Positions 26,501-35,990 of a DNA stretch of 64,000 nucleotides are shown piece after piece. A model generated the notes under the pieces. It was not told the DNA's origin. It saw only the letters and a program-made list of their open reading frames with translations, and made no database searches. Location of the stretch: the NCBI GenBank assembly GCA_037954325.1, contig JBBMNZ010000027.1, forward strand, positions 7,818,501 to 7,882,500, given 5' to 3'. The first letter of the stretch is position 1. Each line of letters begins with the position of its first letter. Made by a program: the position numbers and the translations under genes. Source of the stretch: Fistularia commersonii (taxonomy: Eukaryota > Chordata > Actinopteri > Syngnathiformes > Fistulariidae).

Positions 26501-28421
26501 CAGGATCGCCACCGAGATCCTGCAGTGGGATGATGTCAACATGCGTGTCGCAGTCATTGAGAAATGGGTGGCAGTGGCTGACATCTGCCGCTGCCTCCAC
26601 AACTATAATGCTGTGCTGGAGATCACGTCCTCTCTAAACCGCAGTTCTATCTTCCGCCTCAAGAGGACCTGGCTCAAGGTCTCTAAGCAGGTATGAGTTG
26701 TCAGGCTTTCACAGCATCAAAATGTTTTTTGGTTTCACCCAATGGGCACAGAAAAAAAGTTTTCAAAAAGTTTTGTTTAATGACAGCAACTGGGTGAGGG
26801 GGTAGCTAAACTTTGTTTCTTAGCTTTATACCAAACTAAAACCTTGAAATCACTGTTCGTTTGTTCATTGTGTGCTGTTGAAATTGCTGTCATATCACAA
26901 CAATAGGAAGACAAGAACGTTTCACCAATCTATTTTTTGCCATGTCTGCACTGAAAAACTATGAATTAATGGAAAGAAATTCAAACGACCGTAACTGTAT
27001 GTCTCCTCCTCCTAAGTTTAAGAGGTAGACCCTCATCAGACATATATTTTTTTCTTTTTAGCAATTTCTTTATCAAAGAAGATAAAGAATCAAATGAAAC
27101 AAATAGTTTGGTCACCTAAACAATTGGATGTAAATACAAAATACTCAAAACCAAATCTATATATTAAAAAATGTCCTTTTTTTTGTATGTTTCAATAAGT
27201 GCTCAAAATTAGTATTCTCAACCTGAAAGGTTTGTAAGGGTATTGACATTGAACAGGCAGATTAATCACCTATAAACCAATATTCTGTGGAATGACAGTA
27301 ATATTTCATCTCTTTGATCCAGACAAAGACTGTCATTGACAAATTACAGAAATTAGTATCATCAGAAGGCCGATTCAAAAATCTGAGAGAAGCTCTGAAG
27401 AAGTAAGTCATCGAAGCCTTTTTTGCCTACAATTACTGTCAAAGTGATTCTTTAGATCGCTGACATTCTGGATGTCCTTAGCTGTGACCCTCCCTGTGTT
27501 CCTTACCTTGGAATGTACCTGACTGACCTGGCATTCATTGAGGAAGGAACACCCAACTATACCGAGGAGAACCTGGTCAACTTCTCAAAGATGAGGATGG
27601 TAACAAAGATAAATGCACATAATGATATGTATCTTGAATGAAAAATATTTACTGATGGGAAAAAAAAATGTATGTGGTGTAATTTTTTTTTCTCCAGATA
27701 TCCCACATTATTAGAGAGATACGACAATTTCAGCAAACGGCTTACAAGATTGACTATCAACCAAAGGTGATTTTTTTTCCTGTTGGATGCTCTATATATT
27801 TGCAGTTTTGTAGTGATAGACTGTAACTCTGTACCTCTCAGAAAAGGCAATCATTGTCCAATCGGTTTGGGTTCAATAAGGCACTTCATACTTAAATGGA
27901 AAAAAATCAAATTTTTGTACCTGTCTGTTTTATTTATACAGCCAAATATGCTGGTGGAAGTTTTTGAATGGGGGGCACTAGACAGAAGTCCATCCATTTG
28001 GAATTCATCAGAATGAGATAGCCCTAATAGTTCTCAAAGAACCAGAAAGGAAAACTCACATTTTCCCAAAACTGAAGGCGGGTACTCAAATTCAGTGTCA
28101 TATTATCTCCCTTTATCCAAACCACTACACAGCAAAACAAAACTTTCCCATATAAAGATCACTTAACTCAAGTATTTTCATATAATGAACTGAACAGCAG
28201 GCTTTTAGCCAAGTGGGTGATATAACGTTCAAGTCAATAAGAGGTAATTTTGCTCACTTATCATCTATCTAAATGTAGAGTTATAATTGTCGCTGAACCT
28301 GTTTTCTCTGCACACTTTTTTCTTGCAGGCTGCAAAATACCTGCTGGACAACAGCACAGCGCTGGATGAAGAGAGCCTCTATGAAGCCTCATTGAGAATT
28401 GAGCCCAAAACCTCATCATGA
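4342..28421 (+). CDS. rasgrf1: Ras-specific guanine nucleotide-releasing factor 1 (complete, 27 coding exons)
   Basis: This is a calcium/calmodulin-responsive exchange factor that loads GTP on Ras through its CDC25 domain and on Rac through its DH domain, mainly in neurons. Exons: 4342-4617, 10653-10759, 11785-11932, 12611-12703, 13151-13404, 13494-13573, 13859-14052, 14723-14832, 16025-16143, 17590-17750, 18196-18259, 18529-18671, 19174-19256, 20646-20894, 23010-23383, 23569-23688, 24498-24668, 24841-24947, 25060-25172, 25892-25952, 26065-26171, 26316-26400, 26493-26690, 27323-27402, 27482-27599, 27698-27766, 28329-28421. The exons total 3,777 nt (1,258 residues plus stop); human RASGRF1 has about 1,270 residues. 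All junctions keep frame with GT-AG introns. The start was chosen because MQKGxRLNDGH is the conserved N-terminus. Having ctsh downstream supports rasgrf1 over its paralogue rasgrf2. No truncation or frameshift was seen. Confidence 0.97.
5930..6060 (+). mobile_element. 3' tail of a LINE (CR1/L2/Rex1-like)
   Basis: The segment ends in 'tgtgacaataaacat' followed by a short 'tgaatct' repeat, a terminus seen in many fish CR1/L2/Rex1-type elements. It is preceded by 'gtaggaatttcatttacag'. Only the terminal piece is present, consistent with 5' truncation at insertion. Confidence 0.55.
7948..7961 (+). promoter_or_regulatory. RFX X-box-like motif in rasgrf1 intron 1
   Basis: GTTACTATGGCAAC matches the RFX X-box consensus GTNRCCATRGYAAC at 13 of 14 positions (T for C at position 6). 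Function is inferred only from the motif. Confidence 0.4.
9051..9066 (+). promoter_or_regulatory. partial RFX X-box-like motif in rasgrf1 intron 1
   Basis: GTTGCCATGGTGATGC has a perfect left half-site and a weaker right half (two mismatches to GTNRCCATRGYAAC). Confidence 0.25.
13151..14832 (+). CDS. rasgrf1: rasgrf1 exons 5-8: IQ motif and DH (RhoGEF) domain
   Basis: Exon 5 opens with an IQ motif (VQSFLRGWICRRKW, about residues 209-235), which binds calmodulin in this family. The DH domain follows at about residues 245-430, through exons 5-8, with the conserved run QVVFSMLEAEAEYVQQL and the late helix IPRYILTLHELL. It is expected to catalyse exchange on Rac. Exons 6 and 7 (80 and 194 nt) are not multiples of three, so skipping either would break the frame. 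Confidence 0.95.
14631..14700 (+). repeat. (CT)n(TATC)n microsatellite at the exon 8 acceptor
   Basis: About 20 CT units run into about seven TATC units and end some 22 nt before rasgrf1 exon 8 (acceptor AG at 14721-14722). On the sense strand the array is pyrimidine-rich and extends the polypyrimidine tract of that acceptor. Confidence 0.92.
15486..15906 (+). mobile_element. probable solo LTR remnant in rasgrf1 intron 8
   Basis: A GC-rich block of about 420 bp stands out from the AT-rich intron. It starts with 'tgtcaaggttcgac', contains a TTAAAAG box near 15579 with a C/T-rich run after it, and ends with 'tgtgtctgcgtgtggttctg' and 'acattcagcagaatct', much like the ends of fish Gypsy-type LTRs. 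No internal coding region is attached. The boundaries and family are inferred. Confidence 0.45.
16025..19256 (+). CDS. rasgrf1: rasgrf1 exons 9-13: end of DH, second PH domain
   Basis: Exon 9 completes the DH domain (IMHDEVSETENIRKNLAIER). Exons 10-12 carry the second PH domain, about residues 455-590, with GRLGSLSLKKEGERQCFLFS and the final helix containing the tryptophan of KSAWTSDISQ. Exon 13 links to the REM domain and ends in the middle of a Lys codon (ATT AA/G). Its last bases followed by the donor mimic a TGA stop if read through. The acceptor of exon 10 is unusual (see the (TG)n entry). Confidence 0.95.
16144..17480 (+). repeat. ~330-bp tandem repeat filling rasgrf1 intron 9
   Basis: Units starting at about 16317, 16647 and 16977 (330, 330 and 347 bp), with partial units on either side, share an ordered set of blocks. 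These are 'ttgaaggatttcac' plus an A-run, 'atggtcatt' with 'ggttaatg', 'agaaccatat', 'cacattgtcttgg', 'ttggaaagttaggatcag', a 'ggttaggg' cluster, 'ctctggtaaatgtgg', and 'agtttgtgctcc'. The copies differ by many substitutions, so the array is old. It begins at the exon 9 donor: the first intron bases repeat 13 nt of the unit end (aagtttgtgctcc). Confidence 0.85.
17513..17562 (+). repeat. (TG)n tract upstream of rasgrf1 exon 10
   Basis: A TG array with a few C interruptions ends about 30 nt before the exon 10 acceptor (AG at 17588-17589). The remaining sequence, gatactgatactccacag, is poor in pyrimidines, so the acceptor depends on an unusual context. Confidence 0.92.
19915..19942 (+). repeat. 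short (AACC)n array in rasgrf1 intron 13
   Basis: About six AACC units (aactaaccaaccaaccaacc). No function is suggested. Confidence 0.8.
20646..20894 (+). CDS. rasgrf1: rasgrf1 exon 14: REM (RasGEF N-terminal) domain
   Basis: This single 249-nt exon (about residues 611-694) holds the core of the Ras exchanger motif, including LYCDDVDIRFSK and LRFLSIDFLNTFLHSYRVF. In RasGEFs the REM domain packs against the catalytic CDC25 domain and steadies its helical hairpin. The exon is nearly identical in sequence to the mammalian protein. Confidence 0.95.
21499..21524 (+). repeat. (AC)n microsatellite
   Basis: About 13 CA units, a simple dinucleotide repeat in rasgrf1 intron 14. Confidence 0.9.
21933..21946 (+). 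promoter_or_regulatory. RFX X-box match in rasgrf1 intron 14
   Basis: GTCACCATGGCAAC fits the X-box consensus GTNRCCATRGYAAC at every position. It lies 26 bp before the (TCCTC)n array. Binding is inferred from the motif alone. Confidence 0.45.
21972..22122 (+). repeat. (TCCTC)n array, about 30 copies
   Basis: This is a nearly perfect pentanucleotide array with one visible interruption (an A at 22081). It is pure pyrimidine on the + strand and pure purine on the - strand apart from that base, so it forms a long mirror repeat. It lies in rasgrf1 intron 14, 0.9 kb before exon 15. Confidence 0.95.
23010..24668 (+). CDS. rasgrf1: rasgrf1 exons 15-17: regulatory linker with PKA-type site
   Basis: These exons encode the Ser/Pro-rich linker between REM and CDC25 (about residues 694-915). 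It contains KFSSPPPLSITKTSSP, the basic run NRRRKLSLNIPIITGGKALD, and an acidic stretch with SPPKSPSTPK. Exon 17 ends with RRMSLASA, whose serine (about residue 911) matches the known PKA site of the mammalian protein. The linker diverges more than the flanking domains, as expected. The acceptor of exon 15 (ttgccaaag) has a weak pyrimidine tract. Confidence 0.93.
24841..28421 (+). CDS. rasgrf1: rasgrf1 exons 18-27: CDC25 catalytic domain
   Basis: Ten exons encode the Ras exchange domain, with its core at about residues 1020-1255. Landmarks are SALEIAEQLTLLDHLVF, MKTTKHFNDISN, the hairpin-region run KWVAVADICRCLHNYNAVLE, and the signature PPCVPYLGMYLTDLAFIEEG. The frame ends SLRIEPKTSS then TGA at 28419-28421. 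No catalytic segment is missing. Confidence 0.96.
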
Positions 28422-30429
28422 GGAGAAACGCACTGTTACCATCCCCGACCCCTTACACAAACTGTACAAGAACATTATATTATAATGTACATACACTATT
28501 ATTTGTATTAGATACAATAGACTGTGCTCTTCTAGTGTGTGCTCCCCAATGGACTTGTGCAAACCTTATAGACTGAGTAGAAGCCCAAAGAGGTTTATTT
28601 ATATAGTTACAGAGTATCTGTTATTTATTGTCTTATATTCGGCTTTATTATGGAATTATTTTCAAACCACAGAATAAACAGATGGCAGAGTATGTAGATG
28701 TGGTATTTAAACATATCTTCGTAGAAATGTTTGTATAAAAAGGCTCCCATTCATCAAAGACACGGTCAAATAAGTCACATGATGGTCTATGTGAATACTT
28801 CTACCCAGTAAGGAAGAGATTGTACATATCTATATTTATGTCCTTGTCAAAACGTTTTGCCCTAAACACAGTGACCACTTTCTAGCATTACTGCTTGTAA
28901 TCAAATACCGAGATGAATTCAAATATATTTCTATCACACATTTAACAACTATTTTATCAATTGTATAGTAATACAAATACAGTACACTCTAATAAGCTGC
29001 ATGGTCATCCATGTAAAGTTATAAAATTCAACATTTCACCCCTTTTTAATTGTAATTTCTTGCTTTTGTGTCACATTTCACTCCTTACTGTCAAAAATAG
29101 AGAGAGAAATTATTTCCCATTGAAGAATAATAGATGAGTATCACTGGTATAGAGGATTTTGAGCTCCTTGATTAAAGTTACTATATTTTTTTGAAACCCT
29201 TTATTACCCCATTTCTCTCTAAAATCTTATTGCACCTGCAAAGTCAAAATAATTAGGAGTTTTTTTTGGATTGCTTTTCCTTAAAAAACATACAGCACTG
29301 GATTTTGACTTCAAAGGTCCGAAATTTTAAAACTGTAAGATTACATGGGGGGATACGTGTTTTCGTATGTTTAGTGTCACCAATAGGGGACAGGGATTAG
29401 ACATTTGGTCACAACAGTGTCAAATTGGCTCAAGATCACATGCTGAATTCTTTTGAGTCGAAAGTTGGGAAAACATGTGTTTATGCCTTTCTCATTATCA
29501 TCCCATTCCCCTAGTGGGCCACATGTAAATACAATATAAGCAGCGGGCAATGTATGTAGCAAATATAACCTATATTGAGACACTTTAGGATGTCGCCAGC
29601 TTCTACATTTAGACAGTAAAACCGCAATTAATATGGTTAATACTCTTTGACCAGTGTTTTATGGTTTTGCCTTAAGGAAATGGATTATAAACCACAAAAG
29701 TATGTCAGCTATTTTGTTCAATAGTTGGCCAATGAAGCAGAGATATTTGCTGTGTATAGTACATTTTTGCATACAGGCAGTCTGATGCATTTCCTAATGT
29801 GCAATGTGGTCAAACATATCCTTGGAAATGTGTAATTCTTACGATTGTTCAAACCTGTAGTATGTTTTTATGTTTGTTTTGTTTTTGTGTATTATACATC
29901 AAACCAATGTTAAAAACGTATACTAAAGCTCAACTTAAACTTATATATGTCACAAATTCAGTATCCTGTCTATTCTAATGTTTTAGCAGGAACTTCACAG
30001 TTGTAACATTTTGCTGATTCCTCCTAATATTTGTATTTTTACAGGCTTTGTATAGAAGAATGCCTAAAGCTTAAGTGGCAGGCATGTACCACTTTTCATG
30101 TGTTCAGACCAGATCTGTATGAAACACACTATGTGTAAACCCTGCACATGAATTAATACCCCAAGAGGCACATCAACATGTTTGCAGTGAGCAATAGCTA
30201 TTGGTATAAGAATTACTTTTCAGTCTGGTCCAATAGCTTGACAAGTATTTCAAGTTTTGTATAAAAGGTGTATTCTTTCTTGATTACCTCCTGGTAATAA
30301 ATATGTTTTTTCTCAGGGGGAGAGGAGTTTTCAAGGCTTCCGGCTGTAAAAAAAAAAAAAGCTCTGGTTGGGAAGATCGAAGTGTGTGTGTGTGAGAGAG
30401 AGAGGGGGGTGTAGTGGTGAAAAATGTTC
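28422..30429 (+). other. rasgrf1 3' UTR and rasgrf1-ctsh intergenic DNA
   Basis: This is AT-rich, non-coding sequence after the rasgrf1 stop. Candidate polyadenylation signals lie at 28673-28678 and 30296-30301, so the 3' UTR could be about 0.27 kb or up to 1.9 kb. If the distal one is used, it lies only about 130 bp before the ctsh TATA-like box. No gene or recognisable RNA is seen. Confidence 0.6.
28673..28678 (+). terminator. candidate rasgrf1 poly(A) signal (proximal)
   Basis: AATAAA lies 252 nt after the stop codon. A second AATAAA lies at 30296-30301. Confidence 0.4.
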
Positions 30430-30456
30430 TTATAAAAAGAAGCACGGTCACATGAC
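30430..30456 (+). promoter_or_regulatory. ctsh: ctsh core promoter: TATA-like box and CLEAR-like E-box
   Basis: A TATA-like box (TTATAAAAAG, 30430-30439) is followed at 30447-30456 by GTCACATGAC. That motif differs by one base from the palindromic CLEAR motif GTCACGTGAC, bound by TFEB/MITF-family factors at lysosomal genes. A start about 25-30 nt after the TATA box (near 30460) would exclude the upstream ATG at 30453 and support the start codon at 30491. Confidence 0.5.
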
Positions 30457-30490
30457 AATTGCAAAGCTCCTTGGAGGCTGGAGGGGAACC

Positions 30491-31466
30491 ATGGGGCTCA
30501 GTGTCACCTTGTTCATGGCCACCGCATTTGGGCTTGTTCATTTAACACCATTAACATTACTTGAAGGTACGTTGTTGTTTGTGCCGATTTATTGGTTTAT
30601 TTTTTAATCTTATTGTTTACTTCAGAATTGTCCTATTAAATTGTTGCGCTGTCATTTCAACATCAAACATGTCATGTGCATTCAGCTATCAACACTTTAA
30701 ACTTAGAGTAAAGAGTCACCGCTGTGTCTGGTTGAAGAAAATGCATTTGGATTCTATTTTATTTTAACTATTAAGTAAAGTTTAAACAACAAGTCTTAAA
30801 ATGATGACACATCTTGCTAGATGTGTATACAGATACAATATTTAAAGACATTCTGTTGAAATTGTAATTATGATTGGATTAAATTAAAATACCCAAGTCG
30901 AATAAAATGTAAATATACTCAGCTAAAGCAAACTAACGTCTAACGGAGCAAATATGACAGCACATGAAAAAAAATCATTGTTATTACTCTGCTGTAGTAA
31001 ATTATGGCTTACCCTTGTGTTTTATCAGAGGAATATGAGTTCAAACTCTGGATGGCGCAGGTATGTGAAAATAAGAGTCTAATCAATTTGGGCCACTCTT
31101 GTGTGTTTACAGTTGTACACTATTTCCTTTTCCTGTGATGTATGTTATCTTTCTCATTTTAACACGCAGCATAAAAAAGATTACAATTCTGAAGAATATT
31201 TTCACCGTCTCCACATATTCACTGAAAATAGGAAGAAAGTTGAACATCATAATGCTGGGAATCATTCCTTCACAAGTAAAGTGTTGCTTAATCACGTCTC
31301 ATAATAATTATCGCAAACTGCATTTGCTATTTATATCCGGAATAGTACATTTGTGAAAGCAGGTTGTTCACACACCAATATGTTCTCAATTCTAGTGGGT
31401 CTGAATCAGTTTTCTGATTTGACATTTGAAGAATTCAGGAAGTTCTTCCTTTTGAGAGAGCCACAG
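30491..31466 (+). CDS. ctsh: ctsh exons 1-4: signal peptide and propeptide
   Basis: Residues 1-95. The hydrophobic leader is followed by the inhibitory prodomain: KLWMAQHKKDY, then the ERFNIN-type helix (residues spaced as in EYFHRLHIFTENRKKVEHHN), then LNQFSDLTFEEF. Exon 4 ends at the Gln of the mini-chain (EPQ/NCSAT), so the mini-chain is split between exons 4 and 5. Confidence 0.94.
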
Positions 31467-34330
31467 GTACAGTATGATAAAGCTCTGTAAAAATATATTA
31501 ATATCTATATATGTATGTCTCTATAAATGTACATATATAAAAATACATACATGACATTTTGCAGAACTGCTCAGCCACTAGAGGGAGTCATGTCAGCAGG
31601 GTGGGGCCTTACCCCAAGTTTGTAGACTGGCGGATGAAGGGCAACTTTGTGACTCCAGTGAAGAACCAGGTATTATCATCTAGTGCTGAAAATTATGGGG
31701 AGAGCAACACATACAATTATATAAACCTTTATAAATAGTTATATGTTACATTATTTCTTAGTAATAATAAGATGAAGTCATTTAACCAAATTGAGATTAC
31801 AGGATTTTTGAGTTTGAAAATAAATTGCAAAGCACATACAAAATTGAATGAAAACATGAAATATTCCTCTTAGAAAAACAGTAGTAAAACAACACATTTT
31901 ACCTTAGTAATATTAAAGTCATGATGTATAAATGCTTTAAGATCTCTTATTACATTTTCTTCAACTTCAAACTGGTAGTATGTTCCTGAACCTTCCCAAA
32001 ATTACCCAGATTTTGCACAATGATTGTATGCAGAACGTTTAGCAAACATACTGCCTTGATAAGCCGGTAAATCCTAATTACAACAAATAAAAAACACTTT
32101 TATACTCATAATATGACTCATTCATTAACATTTTAATTCTAAATTATGCAAGATGATAAGTTTTGAAGAGAGTATGTAGTGTGAAAGTATTTTCTTCACA
32201 AAACTGTTTGTCACTGCCAATTTTGACAAATTAAAGATATCATGATCTACAACACCCAACAAAAGAAAAACTCCAACTTTCTCACATCTATGAATAAAAT
32301 TACAAAAAAACAACCTTTAAAATGGTTGTGATCCTAATTTATGCAGTATGTGATTCAGTGATTAACCTCATTAATACATGCACAGAAAAAAAGGGCATCT
32401 TAAAAAGTCTGAAATATTTTGGCATTTTTCATGATGATCAGCACAGATGTAAAATCCATCATTTTTTATTTATGGTGTGTTTGTTTGTTGAGGGGTTTTG
32501 TGGAAGCTGTTGGTCCTTCTCCACCACTGGCTGTTTGGAAGCAGTGAATGCTATTGCCACAGGGAAACTAACACCTCTGGTAAGATCAGCCAGTATTTAT
32601 CAAACTCCATTCTTTTATCTACATATCCCCAGTGCTAAATTTATAGACACCCTCTCCAATTAAAAACAAATACAAAACTACATCAATTTTACTGGTCTAA
32701 TCTGCTTAGGATTTTTTTCTCTTTTCTGTACATGAATTTCACATAGACTTTGTGTATTGCTGCATCATATTTTCCATTTTCCAGTCTGAGCAGCAGCTGA
32801 TTGACTGTGCTGGTGACTTCAACAATCATGGATGCAATGGGCAAGCATATGACTTTCTTTTGACTGCATCATTCTCATAATCCCTTTTTTAAGTTAGAAA
32901 TTTTAAAACTGTTCTCCTGTGTTGTTTTAGTGGGCTCCCAAGTCAGGCGTTTGAGTATATCAAGTACAACAATGGTCTAATGACAGAGGATAACTATCCC
33001 TACAAGGCCATTGTAAGACTTTTATGAACAAATATCATATTCAATTCACTTGAAAATGACCTGACAATTCATGATCTTTATTCTCCCCACCACAGGATGA
33101 CATTTGCCATTTCAAGCCTGCACTTGCCACTGCTTTTGTCCAGGATGTGGTAAATATAACAAGTGTAAGTGATCACACATTTGACGTTGAACTGGACATA
33201 GTTTTCTACTTGTAAAATATCTAATAAGAAAGTCATTGTTAGTCAGAATGTCCCAAAGTGGTTTTATTCACAGCTGCAATGACATGTTTATCACCTGCCA
33301 AGAGATGTATAAATTGTTGTTGCTGTACCTCAATGTGATATTTCTCAGTATTATCCATCAACAGTATGACGAAAAATCCATGATTGATGCTGTGGGCAGT
33401 CTCAATCCTGTTACCCTGGGCTTTGAGGTCACATCTGATTTTATGCACTACATGGATGGTGTTTACACCAGGTAGGCGAAATACTTCAAACATGAAAAGG
33501 CACTTCTAGTAACAAGAGCAAATGTTTTGTGAAATAAAGTGTATGGGGGAATGCCCGGATAAGCTGCTCATGTCCATTTGTCATGCAATGGAAACGCTAA
33601 TAATATGATAATTAAATTTTTTCTGCATATTCTCCCAGTGCAGAAGTTATTTAGCCATGGAAGAGGATTATGGAATTAACAAGACCACCACTGAAATCTG
33701 CAAAGACCAACATCTGGGGTTACTTATTAGATGTAATGGAAATTTGCAGAGCTCTTCATCAGAGCAGAATCATTGTTTTGGATGTTTTATTAAATACACC
33801 ATCCTTCCATTTGGGGTTTTACTGTGATGACAGGGTTTTCTTTTGTGATATGATCTACAACTTGACTGTTTTTTTTTGTTTTTTTTTTAATATATAGTGC
33901 AAACTGTTCCTTTACTTGACTATTTCTAGCCCATAGTACTTTCTTATTTGCCAAGTGCTTCATCAACCACCGAGGTTGGTCCTTTAAAAGCAAGCACTGC
34001 TGGCCTAAAAGTGTGCCGTGTTTTCAGTAAAGTGTGTAGGAAAACGGCAGAAACGGTGAATCATGCAGTCCTAGCTGTGGGCTACAGAGCTGAAGACAAC
34101 AGTACACCATATTGGATCGTGAAGAATTCTTGGGGCACTTCCTGGGGAATGAAGGGGTAAATAAAGTACATTTAACTGTGTTACTTTCACTGTGTTGATT
34201 TGTATGCTCTTTCAATCATCATAATACCAACTTCTCTTTCTTCTATTCTTGCAGGTATTTTTTGATTGAACTTGGAAAAAACATGTGTGGACTTGCTACT
34301 TGTGCCTCCTACCCGCTTCCTTTAGTTTGA
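30491..34330 (+). CDS. ctsh: cathepsin H (complete, 12 exons)
   Basis: This is a lysosomal papain-family cysteine protease, an aminopeptidase with some endopeptidase activity. Exons: 30491-30566, 31029-31060, 31170-31275, 31396-31466, 31565-31669, 32493-32579, 32785-32840, 32931-33012, 33096-33164, 33365-33471, 34028-34156, 34255-34330 (996 nt, 331 residues; human 335). The start is ATG in accATGG context, opening a signal peptide (MGLSVTLFMATAFGLVHL). Next come a propeptide with an ERFNIN-type helix, the mini-chain EPQNCSAT (residues 93-100) that makes cathepsin H an aminopeptidase, and catalytic Cys136 in CGSCW, with His276 and Asn297 in the VNHAVLAVGY and WIVKNSWG motifs. N-glycosylation sequons NHS, NCS and NIT are present. 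Intron 7 has a GC donor. A SINE starts about 10 bp after the stop. Confidence 0.97.
31565..34330 (+). CDS. ctsh: ctsh exons 5-12: mature protease
   Basis: Residues 96-331. Exon 5 begins with the second part of the mini-chain and leads through VDWR to the oxyanion-hole Gln130. Exon 6 carries the catalytic Cys136 (GFCGSCWSFSTTG). Exons 7-8 carry LIDCAGDFNNHGCNGGLPSQ. Exon 11 carries catalytic His276 and Asn297. Exon 12 ends MCGLATCASYPLPLV. Exon 6 is the exon closest to a repeat-free intron; its acceptor (ttgttgag) is less pyrimidine-rich than usual. Confidence 0.95.
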
Positions 34331-34339
34331 GGAAGAGTT

Positions 34340-34549
34340 CATTATTTATTTATTATACTTTATAAATCCCTTGCGGGAAATTCCTCTCTGCATTTAACCC
34401 ATCATGGATGAACCATGAGCAGTTGGCAGCCATCTAGCGTCCAGTATTTTGCTCAAGAAAACTTCAATACACAAGGAGGAGCCAGGAACTGAAATAGGAA
34501 TGCATTGTTCCAAGGATGATCGCTCTAACCCTTGCACCACACCACCCTT
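34340..34549 (-). mobile_element. tRNA-derived SINE in the ctsh 3' UTR (antisense)
   Basis: On the minus strand the segment reads as a tRNA-like head ('ggtgtggtgcaagggttagagc', then a B-box-like region around 'tttcagttcctgg'). It continues with the body phrase 'ttgagcaaaatactgga', 'ctgctcatggttcatccatgatggg' and an AT-rich tail. A second member of the same family lies at 48322-48526 on the plus strand with the same block order. Confidence 0.75.
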
Positions 34550-34766
34550 CATCTTAAACAGTTTGGAGCAATTGCACACTTTTTTCTTTTAACTGTGCCT
34601 ACAAGTTACATCAGAAATGTTTTTTTTATAAGTTTTGGTGAATCACATGAATCTGAATTTGTATTTTATATAACATTGACTTTTTGGATGAAGTATTTAT
34701 TTTCTCTGTCTAAGAAATTAAATTAACTTATTTCCTAATATGTGTTTTCGAATTATTTTTGCAATT

Positions 34767-34772
34767 AATAAA
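34767..34772 (+). terminator. candidate ctsh poly(A) signal
   Basis: AATAAA lies 437 nt after the ctsh stop and downstream of the antisense SINE, so the SINE would be part of the mature 3' UTR if this site is used. Confidence 0.5.
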
Positions 34773-34920
34773 TGGTTCCCATTATTTTCAATGTACTTTG
34801 AGGCTACAGCTGCTATAAATGATTTCAAAAATGGTACTACATGACACGTAATAAGAGAAAGCAAGACAAATGGACAGTCAACATCGTTCATAAGCCATAG
34901 TGATCATTTCATTTTAAGGC

Positions 34921-35990
34921 CTTTCATCCATCCATCCATCTTCCCCCACTTATCCGCAGTTGGGTCGTGGGAGCAGCAGCCAGAGCAATGAGGCCCAGAT
35001 CTCCCGCTCCTCTGGGGGGACCCCAAGGTTTTCCCTGGCCAGCCTGGAAAAAGAGTCTCTCCGGCGTGTCCTGGGTCTTCCCTGTCATCTCCTCCCAGAT
35101 GGACATAGCTGGAGTACCTCCCCCGGGAGGCCTCCAGGAGGCATCCTGAACAGATGCCTGAGCCACCTCATCTGACTCCGCTCTATGCAGAGGACCAGCT
35201 GCTCAAATCCAAGATCCTCCTGGATGACCAAATTTCTCACCCTATCTCTTGGGGAGAGTCAAGCCACCCCCTTTGGAGGAAACTCGTTTCGGCCGCTTGT
35301 ATCCACAATCTCGTTCTATCCGTCAATACCCAAGGCTTATGATCATAGGTGAGAACGGGAACGTAGATCGACTGATAAATTGGCTTCAGCTCCCTCTCGC
35401 TCCACCCTCCCCTCACTTGTGAACAAGACCCAGAGATACTTGAACTCTTCTGCTTGGGGGAGGACCTCTATCCCGACCTGGAGTGGGCATTCCACCCGTT
35501 TACGGTTGAGCACCATGGTCTCGGATTTGGAGGAGCTGATCCTCATCCCACCCGCTTCACACTTGGCTCCGAACCGCTCCGGTGAGATCATGGCCTGATG
35601 AAGCCAACAGAACCACATCATCTGCAAAAAGCAGAGACTCGATCCTGCGACCACCAAACTGGATCCCCTCAACGCCCTGGCTGCGCCTTGATATTATGAA
35701 CAGTATCCCTGAAAAAGTCCAGCGGCACTGTCCCCAACAAGCACACAATGCGGCAGAGGCATGTCAGCCAAGGCCCCACAGCATCCAGAGAATAAAACTA
35801 CAGAACTACAGAAGATCAACTACAGAATAAAAAAAGAGTCCAGCCCCTCTCGAGGGGCCTGGTTCCAGACCCCACTTTGTGCATCTAGACCCGTCCAGGG
35901 CCATAAAGCCCCCCGACAACATAGCTCCCACTGGGATGCACAAACCCCTCCACCGCGGTAAGGTGGCAGCTCACAAAGGGGGCCTTCCTG
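34921..35990 (-). mobile_element. rearranged LINE with reverse-transcriptase remnant
   Basis: On the minus strand the element runs from a GC-rich 5' piece (35990-35830, with 'ggaggggtttgtgcatccca') into a reverse-transcriptase fragment around 35750-35345. The fragment contains the catalytic motif FADDVVLLAS and then KCEAGGMRISSSKSE. The element ends in a GATG repeat at 34921-34935. It is about 1 kb, against several kb for a full copy, the frame is interrupted, and the 5' piece is joined directly to the RT core, so a large internal part has been lost. It separates ctsh from wdr76. Confidence 0.85.

Noticed and set aside
30368..30490. Longer N-terminus for ctsh from ATG 30368 or 30453
   Set aside because: Those starts lie upstream of or within the promoter motifs and would place a charged extension before the signal peptide. 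ATG 30491 has a better context and gives the expected length.
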